From assembly GCA_021030915.1 (NCBI GenBank), contig JAGEMR010000055.1, forward strand, positions 1 through 64,000: 64,000 nucleotides of DNA, written 5' to 3'. The notes beneath the pieces are model-generated. The model searched no databases. It had not been told where the DNA came from and was given only the letters and a program-made list of their open reading frames with translations. Positions within the stretch are counted from its first letter, which is position 1. Each line of letters begins with the position of its first letter. The translations under genes were made by a program, and so were the position numbers. Source of the stretch: Astrothelium macrocarpum. Its lineage: Eukaryota > Ascomycota > Dothideomycetes > Trypetheliales > Trypetheliaceae. Positions 1 through 10,567 of this stretch are shown piece by piece.

Positions 1-32
1 ATTCAATATTGATGGGGTAGATATGCGGAGAA

Positions 33-66
33 ATGCGCGGGCAACTGATATGCGCGGCTAACTGAT
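33..66. repeat. two tandem 17-bp direct repeats
   Basis: Positions 33-49 and 50-66 are adjacent copies of a 17-bp unit that starts atgcgcgg and ends aactgat. They differ only at the ninth and tenth bases. The array stands immediately before a very AT-rich block. Its function is unknown; it could be the edge of a decayed repeat that continues left of the window. Confidence 0.75.
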
Positions 67-300
67 GAACCACGTTAAATATAAAAATATATTGAAAATA
101 TATTCAACGATTTTTTAAGATATTGAAAAATCTAATTTTTGATTAAATATTTTGATAATAATAACGGCAATTCTAGAAGACGTTTGAATATACTAATTTG
201 GACCTATATAATAAAATTCTGAAAAAAATATAAAATAATAAACACGAGAATATATAAATTTGACCTCATTTATCATTTCAAATAATTAAAATAATAAAAA
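67..300. other. very AT-rich block without coding capacity
   Basis: This stretch is built mostly of A and T with many TA steps, and no reading frame of useful length crosses it. In Pezizomycotina such patches commonly mark repeats mutated C-to-T by repeat-induced point mutation. No transposase or reverse-transcriptase trace can be read here, so that origin is an inference. Confidence 0.6.
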
Positions 301-1564
301 CAGCAGCTGGCGAAACACCAAATTAAATGAAATGAGAATGAACAGCGGCTTCAGAAGGTGCTGATTTGGATGGTTGTGGCCCGTGCCTCAATTTCGGGCA
401 CTTCTTAGAGCCAGGGAGAGCTTAGCTACACAAGATCTTTGAGCGGAGCGACCAATTAAAATATCCAGTGGCAGAAAGAGGAAGAACTTCAATTTAGATT
501 AAGCCATGATAATCAATCATAAACTAGTCTAATTTTCCATCTGACAATGGCAAGGATTCTAATATCTGGACTGAGCCATGCACTAATCAAGATGTGACGA
601 ACATTTTAGCTATTCATTGCTTTCCTCTTAGTCCACAAAATGAATTCCCCCAGCTTTCGATCTCGCAATGCTCGTTGAAATCTTTGTCGCCCCCTCTTCC
701 AAGTCCTGTCATATCCATTTTCCATCAAAAGTCTGGACGAAGCCCTATGTCTTCCTGCCATTAAATTCCTTAGATAGTGCTGGACACAAATCAGACTTGA
801 GAATTAAATGTATTAAGATACCGAGAGAGTGTTTCTGAATAGTGAAGGATTTACAAAGGCATATGCCTGAAGAACAAGGGGTTACAGACTACCGCGGGAA
901 TGGCGCTTCTCGATCTGGATGAAACTCAAGGCCAGCAGCAATCACATTGAAGCCATGAAATACTGCGATACACCTCGGCTGGTTTTCTCAACTATCAAAA
1001 TTTGGAGTGGAAGCACGCAACGCCAGATCTTACCCCTGGTAATAAAGCTTTACATGAGATGAAACGTTATCAGTATGTACCTTGGTTGTTGGAGGCACCT
1101 CCAATACGACTTTAGGTGGTCAGAAACGTTAAACCATGCCTCTCAGAATCGTGCAGCTCATCACGGTTTGAGGCCCTCTCTGATTCGTGTTTGGCTCATA
1201 CTTCTTGTAGTGTAAGAAGATGTCGTGGAATTCCGGGATGGTAGCGTGGAAATGTTTAAACAGGCCCAATATTTTTTAAGCTTCCATACCTTGTCCAGAT
1301 GTGATTGACCACGCTTGAATTGGCTTTATCCGTGGGGAATACGATAACAGTAAATATGATTACAAAAAATCCACACCTTGTTCGAGAGCAAGTGGTTCAA
1401 GGACATCTCTTCTTCATACGTATACACTGAAATGCGAAATGCATGACTCGGCCCGGACATGAAATCAAAACAGGCGTGTATACGCAATGGCCGTCTGAAT
1501 AGAATTACACATCTTGCGCCAAGACGAAACTCCTGTTTTCTTCGATACACGTACGAGGCGTCCA
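301..1564. other. intergenic region, no gene recognised
   Basis: No frame in this stretch gives a protein I recognise. A 79-codon ORF on the minus strand (1326-1565) starts inside the stop codon of VTI1 and looks like 3' untranslated sequence rather than a gene. The right part presumably holds the VTI1 3' UTR. Confidence 0.5.
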
Positions 1565-2368
1565 TTAACGAAATTTGCTGACAATGATCGCGACTATCAG
1601 GATGACTAAGACAGTGATGATTGCAATGGTTATTATTCTGTTTGTGCCCATCCTAAAATTCACCGTCAGTATGAACGAAAAGAAATTTCAGAAGCTTGAC
1701 GATTCAAGTACCTACGGGCCATCCCCCTCAGAGTCTTAATGCTTCGGTCTGTGTAGCCTTCACTCTCTAGCAAATGTTCTCTGGTATTTTGAATCTGTTC
1801 TCTCTGCCGATTCAAGTCTGCCAGAGTGTTCGCACCAATCTGCTCGGTTTCCAATCCTATTCTTTGCGCATCTCGTAATCTGCCCGAGCTTCGCTCTAAT
1901 CTGTCGGTTCCGGACAGAAGCTGCTGTCTTTGCTCTTGCTGCGGATCGCCAGAAGGCTCATCGTCAGTGTATCGGCTTCCGAGCAACGCTGCCCTGGCGG
2001 ACGAAAGTGAGTTGAGACGGCGTTTCAGAGCATCAACAGTTGATTCGTGATTTCGAAAGCGGGCGTTAGTCTTGGATTTCCGAGACTGAGGGATATTCTG
2101 TTTTTCTATGCGTAGAGAATCAAGCTACCACCGGACGTAGTGAGTATTTGAAATGGTCGATGGACATGGAAAGACAATGAGGCCGTACCATTTCATTTGC
2201 TTCTTGGAGAACGCGTTCTGCATCTCGTATCGCCCTTTCCCTGGGTTCGCCGGAGAGATCAGGAATCTGGTCCAGCTTTTGGTCGAGATCGGCTTGAATG
2301 AGTTTCAACTCGGCTTCGTAGCTGCTAAAGAGCTCCGTGCCTGCATCTGAGTCCAGTTGGTTTGCCAT
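1565..2368 (-). CDS. VTI1: Vti1-type Qb-SNARE
   Basis: A v-SNARE of the Vti1 family, which functions in Golgi-to-endosome/vacuole and intra-Golgi membrane fusion. Coding exons are 2368-2189, 2124-1712 and 1652-1565, giving 226 aa. The introns (64 and 59 nt) have GT-AG borders and the phases close exactly. The N-terminal 100 residues correspond to the three-helix regulatory domain. The SNARE helix covers about residues 133-195, with the zero-layer Gln in LNRQREQI. A C-terminal membrane anchor rich in I, V and L ends VSKFR. The start at 2368 opens with MANQLDSDAGTE, and upstream frames are closed. It is head-to-head with the FAD oxidoreductase. SEC17, whose product helps recycle SNARE complexes, lies 10 kb to the right. 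Family assignment is firm; the exon model is inferred from splice signals. Confidence 0.95.
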
Positions 2369-2973
2369 GATAGATTCTGGTATCGGAAGTGATTGCAGAG
2401 GGTTGGTAAGGTAGTGTGAGTGACGTTCGCAGCATGTGTCTCGGTCCGTACCTGACGCGGCATGCAGGCGATTCCGGGTTGCTGAATCACGTGCATTAGT
2501 GCGGCACATGCCCGTTCCCGATCAGTTTCAGCATGTTCAACTTTGGGAAATTGCTGGACTCAATCATTCTCGAAGTTTTTTATTCATCAAAGTCATGCGA
2601 ATTTCTGGAATAAAGTTTCATCGCATCCTTGCTATAGCACTAACACAGCGCGGGCCATTACAATCGAGCTTGATTTGATACTATGATGGTTAGACTACGT
2701 CTTTCACATGCAAGTACCTGCAGGACCTAGACAACGTATGGATTTTGAGCTCGTTGGGAAGTATCCCAGCACCTTGGACGGACAATTCTCTTTCTGAATC
2801 CTCACGAGAGTAGACAAAAGGTGAGATGAATTCCTACATTGCAGCCACACTAAAAAGTTCTTCCCAACTACCCCAATTGGTCAAGTTCCATATTGTCACA
2901 CTTTCTTTCCTTCTCCAGCGTTCTTTCTGTTCAACTTGGGTTCATCGATTGTGAAAAATCCCTGACGTGTGAC
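2369..2973. promoter_or_regulatory. divergent intergenic region, VTI1 / FAD oxidoreductase
   Basis: This 605-bp interval separates the start codons of two divergent genes and must hold both 5' leaders and promoters. The alternative frames crossing it look like shadows. I see no clear TATA box or other diagnostic element. Confidence 0.5.
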
Positions 2974-4770
2974 ATGACGAATGAAAAGTTACCCAAACCC
3001 ATCCTCAAAAAGCGAAAGGCAATGTCTCGGAAACAAATTGCTATCGTTGGCAGTGGCTGTGCTGGACTTGGCGCTCTTTGGGCTCTCAAATCAACCGATC
3101 ATGAAGTCCACTTATTCGAAGCGGATGACCGACTAGGTGGTCATACGAACACAGCAACATTCACCCACAAAGGGCACAGTACGCCTGTAGATACTGGCTT
3201 CATAGTGCTTAACACAGCTACCTACCGTTAGTGTTTCGACTCCCCTAATTGAGGCTTCTGGGGCTAAATCGTCTTAGCTAACTTTATCAACTTCCTTAAA
3301 CGTGCTAATATCAAGCCCGTGGAGACTGAAATGACCTTTGGAATTTCGAGAGATCAAGGTGCATTCGAATGGGCTGGAAATTCGCTCTCTTCGCTCTTTG
3401 CGCAATGGTCTAATTTTGCCTCGCCTTACCATTGGCGCATGATTTTCGACATTATACGTTTTAATCAATTTGCCTTGGATCTTTTGAATGAAAATGACGG
3501 TCCCGGAAAATCCTCGTTGGACGAAGGCACGGAGGAAAGCATGGGTGACTACCTCACTCGAGAAGGTTATTCGAGCGCTTTCCGTGATAATTACATCATA
3601 CCAATGACTGCGTGTGTGTGGAGCACGAGTCCCGATAAATGCTCGCTGTCTTTTCCGGTAAAGACCCTTGTCCGCTTTCTGTGGAATCATCATCTCCTCA
3701 CTACGATCTCTGCGCGGCCTCCGTGGTTAACCATTTCTGGCGGCTCCAAGACCTATGTCGACACCATCATGAAAGGCTTTCCTCCTGACAGGGTTCATCT
3801 ACATACTGCCATAACTTCGATTACAAGTAATCGCTCGGAAAGTCTGATTCTTCATACAGATGTTGAAGGCGAACAATGGATGTTTGACGAGGTCATTCTG
3901 GCGTGCCATGGCGACGAGGCCCTTGACATAATATCCGAATCTGCCACTGAGGCTGAATTGGAGATACTCGGCAATTTTAAAACATCCCCCAACACTGTCT
4001 ATCTGCATTCTGACCTCAGCCTTATGCCCAAGCGAAGAAAGACATGGTCAAGTTGGAATTATCTCACGACGAGTCGACCGCTCTCATCACCCACTGTCAA
4101 ATCGCCCTTGGCGCACAATCCGTATGAAAGAAACAATGGGAAAGACAATGTTCTAGGCAATGGCATTCCAAACCCTTCACCTGCCCTTGAGAAGGTTTCA
4201 CTGACATACAACATGAACATTCTACAACACATTCCAGTCTCTCTCTTCGGCCATGTTCTCGTCACTATGAACCCGCCGCACGCACCTTCTCCGTCTACTA
4301 TTCAGGGCGTGTATTCATACTCTCACCCTCTCTACACTCCAGAAGCCGTTGCCGCGCAAAAGCGACTCCCTGAGATCCAATACAAGCGTGGATTGCTATT
4401 CTGTGGTGCATGGACACGATATGGCTTCCACGAGGACGGATTCACAAGTGGATTGGAAGTAGCTACGAAATATTTGGGCGCCAGGGTTCCTTTCCCAATC
4501 GTCGATTCTAGATACAGCCGTGGATTAAAGCCGAAAATAGGGACGAAGGAGCATGCGTTGCGAATCGCTATAGGTCTGGTCCAAGCATCGATCGTGATGA
4601 TCGAACGTGCTTACGATTTTGTCTGGAGTATCTTGTCATTACCATACTGGTTGCTTGTGCAGGCCTGGTCTCTGCCGTTTGCAACACTTTCCTGGATGTT
4701 TACCCTCCTGGGGATCAAGGAACGGGGAGAGATGCAGGCAGACCACAGCGATATTAAGAAAGTGTTATGA
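2974..4770 (+). CDS. FAD-dependent NAD(P)-binding amine-oxidase-like protein, COG2907 type
   Basis: A flavoprotein of the family often annotated as FAD/NAD(P)-binding or flavin-containing amine oxidase; the substrate is unknown. Exons 2974-3226 and 3278-4770 (51-nt GT-AG intron) give 581 aa. The first exon carries the Rossmann dinucleotide-binding motif IAIVGSGCAGLGALWAL, followed by FEADDRLGGHT, as expected for FAD binding. The second exon begins with PNFINFLKRA and runs without interruption. A GAWTRYGFHEDGFTSGLEVA block near the end matches the usual C-terminal FAD contact. The last 70 residues contain hydrophobic stretches, so membrane association is possible. The start could be 2974 or the internal ATG at 3022, which would remove 16 residues. 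It is convergent with DSC3. Confidence 0.85.
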
Positions 4771-5082
4771 TTTTTTTTCTACTAATTCAGTCCATAGACA
4801 AGTTTCAAGATGCATCTACCGCATAAGGGAGGAGGCAAGTGGGTTTTCTGGATGTCGTCTTGCTGGATTTTCCAATAGAGTGCCAATAGAATTGGTCGGT
4901 AGCGCTCAAGGCAGCAAATCTGGTGTTAATGGAGAATCTCCCGCGTCTACTTGTAAGAACCATGCAGTTAAGTCGACTTATTTCTATCATAATATGTATG
5001 CTTAGACACCACCGCTATGCCGAAAGACTCAACATGTGACTTACCATCCATTCTAAACAATCCCAATCACACACCAACATCG
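4771..5082. other. convergent 3' intergenic region
   Basis: This 312-bp stretch lies between the stop codons of the FAD oxidoreductase and DSC3. It presumably holds both 3' UTRs. No further feature is seen. Confidence 0.5.
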
Positions 5083-6147
5083 TCACCCAGCCATGCGCCA
5101 GAATCCAAATGCCGCATTCACCACTATCCCAGTAAATACTGCAATTTGCCTCCGCTGTGTCCAGACGCCTTCTTCACGTAGCAGCCAACTCAGTGCACCC
5201 AAGGGCCAAAAGAAGCCCATCAAATTACCAATCAGCATGTCTTCCAACCCACTGTCCTCTCCAAATCCAGCTCCGCCACCAAGTCCCCAAGTCCCAGTGG
5301 TATTTCTCAGGGGAATTATGCCGCCGCCCTCAGCCACCGTGGTTGCGCCTCCTCCCTCTCCTTCGCCCACTGTTGCATGGCTCTGCCCAGCATCTCCAGT
5401 CGTCGTTGGTGGCCCGAACGCCTCACTATCGAGCCAACGTTCCTCCAACAGTCGGAGCTCTCGGCCGCGCGGCATCGTGTCTGGAGTATGTGTGTGCTGC
5501 TGAAGTGCAAGAAACTGGGCGCGTAAGCTGGCGACATCCTCGCGAGAGAAGTTAGCGGAGAGGAGGCGGTCGAAACCAAGAGGGAGAGCCAATGGCAGTG
5601 CGGGAATCGAGACTTGCGGAGAGGATTGAGAAGGTGAGGCAGAGGCATCAATTGGTGAGTGGAGTGATGAGACCTGGTTCGGTGAACGTGCAGCGTGGGC
5701 TTCAGCTTCGAGTTCGCCAGCGGAGAGGGCATCACCGATGGAACAGTGGATGTAGACCCTCGGTACTACTGGGACGCTCTCTGCTTGATCTTCCGCCGCA
5801 ATATCAATGTCTCTCAAAGGTTCTTTGCCCTTGCTCTTGGCCAGCCTCTCGCCGAGGACTGAGCCTGGCACAGAACGTTTGTCCGTAACAGCATCTCGTT
5901 TCACTCGAGGTGGGGGTGCGGGAATAGAAAGTCCTGAGGATAGAAGTGTCGTATCTGGCAAGACCTTTCCGGAATGAATCAGGCGAAGTCGATTTGAGGA
6001 GGTTAATGGCGGGAGATGAGGCCGGATCTGTTGTTTCAATGCAAGTGTTGTCGTCGTCTGCGGAGAAGAGATCAAGAGAGGAAGGTCAGGAGTCGAAGTA
6101 GTGAAGCGAATGATGAGTTGGATTGGAGTTTCGGCCATTCCAGGCAT
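5083..6147 (-). CDS. DSC3: Dsc E3 ubiquitin ligase complex subunit 3
   Basis: Dsc3 is a subunit of the membrane-bound Dsc E3 ligase of the Golgi/endosome, which is needed in many fungi for SREBP activation and for membrane-protein quality control. The intronless frame gives 354 aa. Residues about 7-75 form the ubiquitin-like part (IQLIIRFTTSTPDLP and LRLIHSGKVLPD), matching the DUF2407 N-terminal domain. A long low-complexity Ser/Pro/Gly-rich linker follows. A conserved helical block starts near GFDRLLSANFSREDVASLRA. The C-terminus has two hydrophobic segments, around LMGFFWPLGALSWLL and IAVFTGIVVNAAFGFW, fitting the two-span anchor of the family. An internal ATG at 6138 would shorten it by three residues. 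It is head-to-head with the Dabb gene. Confidence 0.9.
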   Translation of the reverse strand: MPGMAETPIQLIIRFTTSTPDLPLLISSPQTTTTLALKQQIRPHLPPLTSSNRLRLIHSGKVLPDTTLLSSGLSIPAPPPRVKRDAVTDKRSVPGSVLGERLAKSKGKEPLRDIDIAAEDQAESVPVVPRVYIHCSIGDALSAGELEAEAHAARSPNQVSSLHSPIDASASPSQSSPQVSIPALPLALPLGFDRLLSANFSREDVASLRAQFLALQQHTHTPDTMPRGRELRLLEERWLDSEAFGPPTTTGDAGQSHATVGEGEGGGATTVAEGGGIIPLRNTTGTWGLGGGAGFGEDSGLEDMLIGNLMGFFWPLGALSWLLREEGVWTQRRQIAVFTGIVVNAAFGFWRMAG

Positions 6148-6602
6148 AACGCAAGGATCACAATTTTATTCTTGGACATTATCGATGTATCGTGTTCGCG
6201 GAGGCGGCTGTACAACAGTAGGCGCGAGCATTACTTAATGAATGTGAGAAACATACCTAATTGGTACCCATGTACGTTTATCTTCGGTCTCGGGGGTCAG
6301 CATTTGCGGAGAAGCTTGACAGAATTCGAATGACAAAGCAAGTTGTGGGAGAAACATCACAGTGATATTTCTTGATATGCCCATTGACAAGATAACCAGC
6401 TACCTTGCCTACCTAAACACTCACTACATTGGAGACTCGAACCTCAACAATCCATACCTATTGAACAGATCAAAGCAGTCTAGAGAGCCAATGCGCGATT
6501 AATTCGCTTCAAGACATTTAACAGAATCTCAAGAGAGTTCATCCGAAATCTGATCCAAAGCTTCTGCTTTATATCCGTAAGAGCACTTGAGTCACATTTA
6601 CA
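6148..6602. promoter_or_regulatory. divergent intergenic region, DSC3 / Dabb gene
   Basis: These 455 bp separate the start codons of two divergent genes and should contain both promoters. I could not assign a specific element. A short TACC/CCTA-rich stretch lies near 6400-6415. Confidence 0.45.
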
Positions 6603-7045
6603 ATGACTCTTCTACATATCGTACTCTTCGAATTCAAGCCAAACACTACACTGGAACAGATACATGATGCAAGTTACTAATTACGACCTTCTCAAGAGCT
6701 TCTTTTCTTACACACATCCTGCAGATTTGTGACCAGATGCTCGCGTTAAAAGAGAAGTGCGTTCATCCGAATTCGCAAAACCGGTACATACAATCAGCGA
6801 AAGGAGGCCGAGACAACAGTCCCGAGGGGCACCAAGTAGTAGTCTTCTCGATGGGCAATAGAATCGCGTTCTAACTAACGGTAATACAGGGAGGATTTAG
6901 CCACGGCTTTGTATTCGAATTCGAGAATGAGGAAGATCGAAAATATTATCTTGAAGAAGATCCAGCGCACCTGGATTTTGTTCGCAGCGTTGGGCTGGTC
7001 GTTCAAAACATCAGAGTCGTAGATTTCACGCCGGGAATCTTTTAA
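6603..7045 (+). CDS. stress-responsive A/B-barrel (Dabb) domain protein
   Basis: A small dimeric alpha/beta-barrel protein of the Dabb family. Members include stress-induced proteins and a few cyclases; the role here is not known. It is too fragmented by introns to appear as one ORF. Exons 6603-6668, 6725-6835 and 6890-7045 give 110 aa with all phases zero. The product starts MTLLHIVLFEFKP, contains the hallmark NSPEGHQGGFSHGFVFEF and DPAHLDFVRS, and ends VVDFTPGIF, all typical of the family. Intron 1 has a GC-AG border (gcaagt donor); intron 2 is GT-AG with a ctaactaac branch region. The gene is divergent from DSC3 and convergent with ISA1, whose stop is 140 bp away. Confidence 0.88.
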
Positions 7046-7184
7046 GATTACTGCAAGAGCCACCATAATAGCAGTCTATCAATGTTAAAGGACTTTCGAT
7101 CCTTCGCAATGTAAGCTCTGTACCAAGACACTATGCACCGCCCAATGCTGGTCTACGAATGATTTGCGCAACATGTACATAGCG

Positions 7185-7974
7185 TTATCCTACGCTAAAA
7201 GACTCTCCACATCCACACTGCTCGGCTGTGCTATGTCAGAGCATTGGTGGGGCAGCGATCAGACTTTCACTTACTTATGTTCGGATTTCTGAAGACGAAC
7301 CGCCTATTCAGCTTATCCTCTACCCAGTCCATCTCACTACCAATGATACTGAAGAGAGCCTTCGAGTCGATGAGTACCTTGACACCATCCTGCTCCACCG
7401 ACTCGTCGAATTTTCCAGGCTTCTCTACGTATTCCAGGTGGTATGCAAGCCCCGAACATCCCCTATTTTTTACGCCTACTCGTATGAGTTTTGGCTCTGG
7501 TTGGTCAAGCAAATGCCTCAACTCCGCCACAGCGGTTGGTGTCAGATGCATTGCGGCTTTACGAGGGCGTAACGTGGGTCGTTTGGACTTATTTGGTGAC
7601 GGTGAACTTAATAATACGCTGGAAGCTGATGATGCTGAACCCGATGGCGCTGGTGATTTTTGTGCTTCACTTGTAGGTCCTGCGACCACGGATGATTGAT
7701 CCGATAAGGAAAGGGGATGATCCCGTTGTATTTCTGCCAAAGATTGCGATCTGGAACTGTTAACTCGAGGTGGCGGAGGGGGTTGTTCTAGGTTGGAAGG
7801 TCGATGCGCGACAACAGTCTGTAGCTCTCGCCGTGATGAAGGTAAACGAGGTAGTGACGAAGGATAACGAAATAGGCATTTTGGACATCGATCAGGTCGT
7901 GGTCGAGAGGATGCTCCAGAGGCGACTTTGAGCAATGCGCTTGTCGATGACGTCGCAGCCCGGGCCAACGACAT
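7185..7974 (-). CDS. ISA1: mitochondrial iron-sulfur assembly protein Isa1
   Basis: An A-type Fe-S carrier of the IscA/HesB family. In mitochondria it acts late in Fe-S assembly, supplying [4Fe-4S] clusters to aconitase-type and radical-SAM enzymes. Exons 7974-7275 and 7225-7185 (49-nt intron) give 246 aa. Residues 1 to about 130 are a Ser/Pro/Arg-rich mitochondrial targeting and linker region. The conserved domain starts near MHLTPTAVAELRHLL. The three cluster ligands are all visible: Cys in NRGCSGLAYHLEY and the pair in EQCGCGESF. That last motif lies in the tiny second exon of 13 codons and would be missed without splicing. The gene is tandem with the carboxylesterase upstream. Confidence 0.93.
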
Positions 7975-8390
7975 GGTATAATTTGGCTGTATCCGGTTGC
8001 ACGAGCTCAGGAAAGTGTCAGAAGGACGGGAGGCTATTTCCGAGCCACAAGCCGCTCTCTTGAGTCAAAAGGTGGAACAATTGAATGGATGAAGTTTGTA
8101 AGTAGGCAAAGCGAAGGATAGACTTGAACAAGGTCTAGGTAATGGGCCAATCACATGAAAGGCATAGTCATCTGTAGAAGACCCGAGAACGGGCACGGAC
8201 CAGCGATTTCTTCCATTGTCTTCATCTCATCTCACACCCTCAATTAATCAGTCCATCCACTAATCATCCCATCAAAGCACTCCTTACTAAGATTCGGCAA
8301 CAGTATACTGCCATGGCGGCGACTATCAATCCATCTTGTACATTACAGAAAAGAATCATTATCTCGCTCAATCTACTTGGATCGATTTTG
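7975..8390. promoter_or_regulatory. ISA1 upstream region with a CCAAT box
   Basis: These 416 bp lie between the ISA1 start codon and the stop codon of the carboxylesterase, both on the minus strand. A CCAAT pentamer sits at 8147-8151, about 170 bp upstream of the ISA1 ATG. The CCAAT-binding complex with HapX controls iron-using genes in many ascomycetes, so the position is suggestive. The expected HapX half-site spacing is not evident. Confidence 0.35.
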
Positions 8391-10567
8391 TTACGAGCCT
8401 CCGTCAAGATAATAATTGAGGCTGTAATTTAGCCAGGCACACTGAGCCACTTCTGGAAATTCCACTGTCAGACTCGGCCAATCTAGCGCTTTTGTCGGTC
8501 CTGAAGTGCTGTTCACAGGCAACCAAGCTCCTCCTGCTTTGACCCCCTCCAATGTGTTTTCATATCCTCTTACTTGTAGGTACTGGATCGATGGGTTGGG
8601 TTGTCCGGTCTTGCCGAACTCGGCATAGTATCCACTGATTAATTGACTGGCCTTTAAGTCTTGTTCGTCTCTCAATGGATACTGATTTCCATACGTGAAT
8701 CCCAAGTCAGAGCCATGCAATCTGAAATATGGAAGCTCAGGATCACCGTATGGATAGCCAGGCTCGACAGGACCAGCCGAAAGATTTGCCCCTAGGTTGT
8801 TGGGATCATAGCCCTCATATGTACGATCAATCGTGTAATAATATGCCTGGGGAAACGCTTTGGATACCGATGCCGCAAATATTGTGGCTTCGTCAATGCA
8901 CCGGAATTGGATGTCTGTCGAAACTCGCTGTGAAACGTTGAAAGTATCGAGGGTAAGGTTTCCGGTATTATAATAGGGAAAGAGACCGCTATCCACAATG
9001 CTTTGCGCCTCAGATTCGGATATGCTGAGGGATGCGGCGATGCCCTGAACTTCGGTCGTTATATTTGAAGGCGGAAACGTACAAAAGGATGCGCCATCAT
9101 TGGCAGTAGTGCCAAAGATGACCGGCACATAGGCGGAGCTGCCATTCCGATTCGTCACGTCAAGCTGTTCAGTATTAACAAATGTGCCATCTTGGACCAC
9201 GTAGCGGGCTACCGTGGGCAAGTCCACGATTGTGGTAGCTGGGATAATCTTCAAGCAGGCTATTTGGGCCGACAGAGATGTTTGATTGCATCCTACACTC
9301 TGGAAAATCTGCTGGCCAGCCAGTGCATACGACTGTGAAACAGTCAGATATGAACTGTACGTTGTCGCATAGTCGCCAGAAAGACCAAGATCCTGACCGC
9401 CCCCCAAGTTTGACTGTGAGATGCCGCCAGAGACGAGCTCATTAGAGATAACTGGTGGAGAACCGAGGAGCGTGCGGACGGAGCCTGCACCGGCAGATTC
9501 ACCGATGATCGTAACCCGAGTTGGGTCACCACCGAACTGTGCAATGTTTTGCTTTACCCACTGCGCAGCATTTAGCTTCCGACTAAAAACATCGGGTCCA
9601 GTCAACTTACCTTGAGAGCAGTTACTTGATCTCCGATGCCAAAGTTTCCCCTAATATTCGTTCCTGGAATCGCAAGGAAACCAAGGGTGGACAAGCGGTA
9701 ATTGATCTCAACGGCCACAACATCTTCTCTAGAAGCGAGATTACCGCCATCTAAACCAGAATCTGGGCCTCCATTGCCTCCTGTAAAGCCTCCGCCATGG
9801 ATACTGAAGATCACAGGTCTGAGTTCTTCTTTTGAGCCAGCTTTGGGTATATATGGTGTTTGAATGTTGATGAATAGGCAATCTTCACTGCTGTCGCTGT
9901 CGCCGGCCTGGGAACAGTCAGACCCATACGCTGTCGCATTGATTGTTTGCCCAGTCCCACTATACACGCTGGAATACACAAATCTCTCCGGGGTGTTCGC
10001 GTAAGGAATTCCAATGAAGCGGAACGATTTCTGGTTCCTGAACCCAACGAATGTGTTCCCATTTGACGTAACTCTTAATTGATTGGAAGAGGTTGCGATT
10101 GCATTGCTTGGGCCATTCTGCATACTGGATTGCGTGCATAGGATGGGCAGTGATCTGGAAGTGTGATTGCTTGCCGAGAAAGTGATTGTGTGCGACTTTT
10201 CTTCCACAGTCAAGACATCATCTGCAATGTAGTATTCCTGGATAGAGTCTGCCCTCCCGGCATAAGCGAGATACGCAAGCGCGCTCTCAAAATCGGATGC
10301 GTGGTCTTGGATCAAAGACTTAGGTAAAAGTGACTCTCCAATCGACGCACACGCAGCCGCACCGTGTGCAAGGGACATCGGATCCAGTCGAATTGCTCCC
10401 ACATGATTGACATCGTCTGAGGCATTCAAGTTATTTTGGTACAAGAATGTTAGTGAGGTTTCTGCGTTCGTGACATTCTTTGTACGATGTGTTGAAGCAG
10501 ATGGAAAGCAAGAGACTGAATAAAAGAAAAAAGACCAGACGAGTATTTGAGAGAGAATGGAAGTCAT
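8391..10567 (-). CDS. secreted type-B carboxylesterase/lipase with N-terminal extension
   Basis: An alpha/beta-hydrolase of the carboxylesterase type-B family that cleaves ester bonds; the substrate is unknown. Exons 10567-9611 and 9560-8391 (50-nt intron) give 708 aa. The ATG at 10567 gives a classical signal peptide (MTSILSQILVWSFFFYSVSC); the longer frame starts at a TTG. About 170 residues precede the hydrolase fold. The oxyanion loop is HGGGFTGG, the nucleophile is Ser near residue 341 in GESAGAGS, and the catalytic His is near residue 601 in RLHGSDLGF. The acidic partner may lie in GTTANDGAS around residue 474. Several N-glycosylation sequons are present, fitting an extracellular enzyme. 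A long gene-free region lies upstream. Confidence 0.9.

Noticed and set aside
1326..1565. 79-codon minus-strand ORF after VTI1
   Set aside because: It starts inside the VTI1 stop codon, has no recognisable content and fits 3' UTR.
6425..6445. gagactcgaacctc, resembling a minus-strand tRNA T-loop
   Set aside because: The flanking bases do not form a 5-bp T stem and no cloverleaf can be built.
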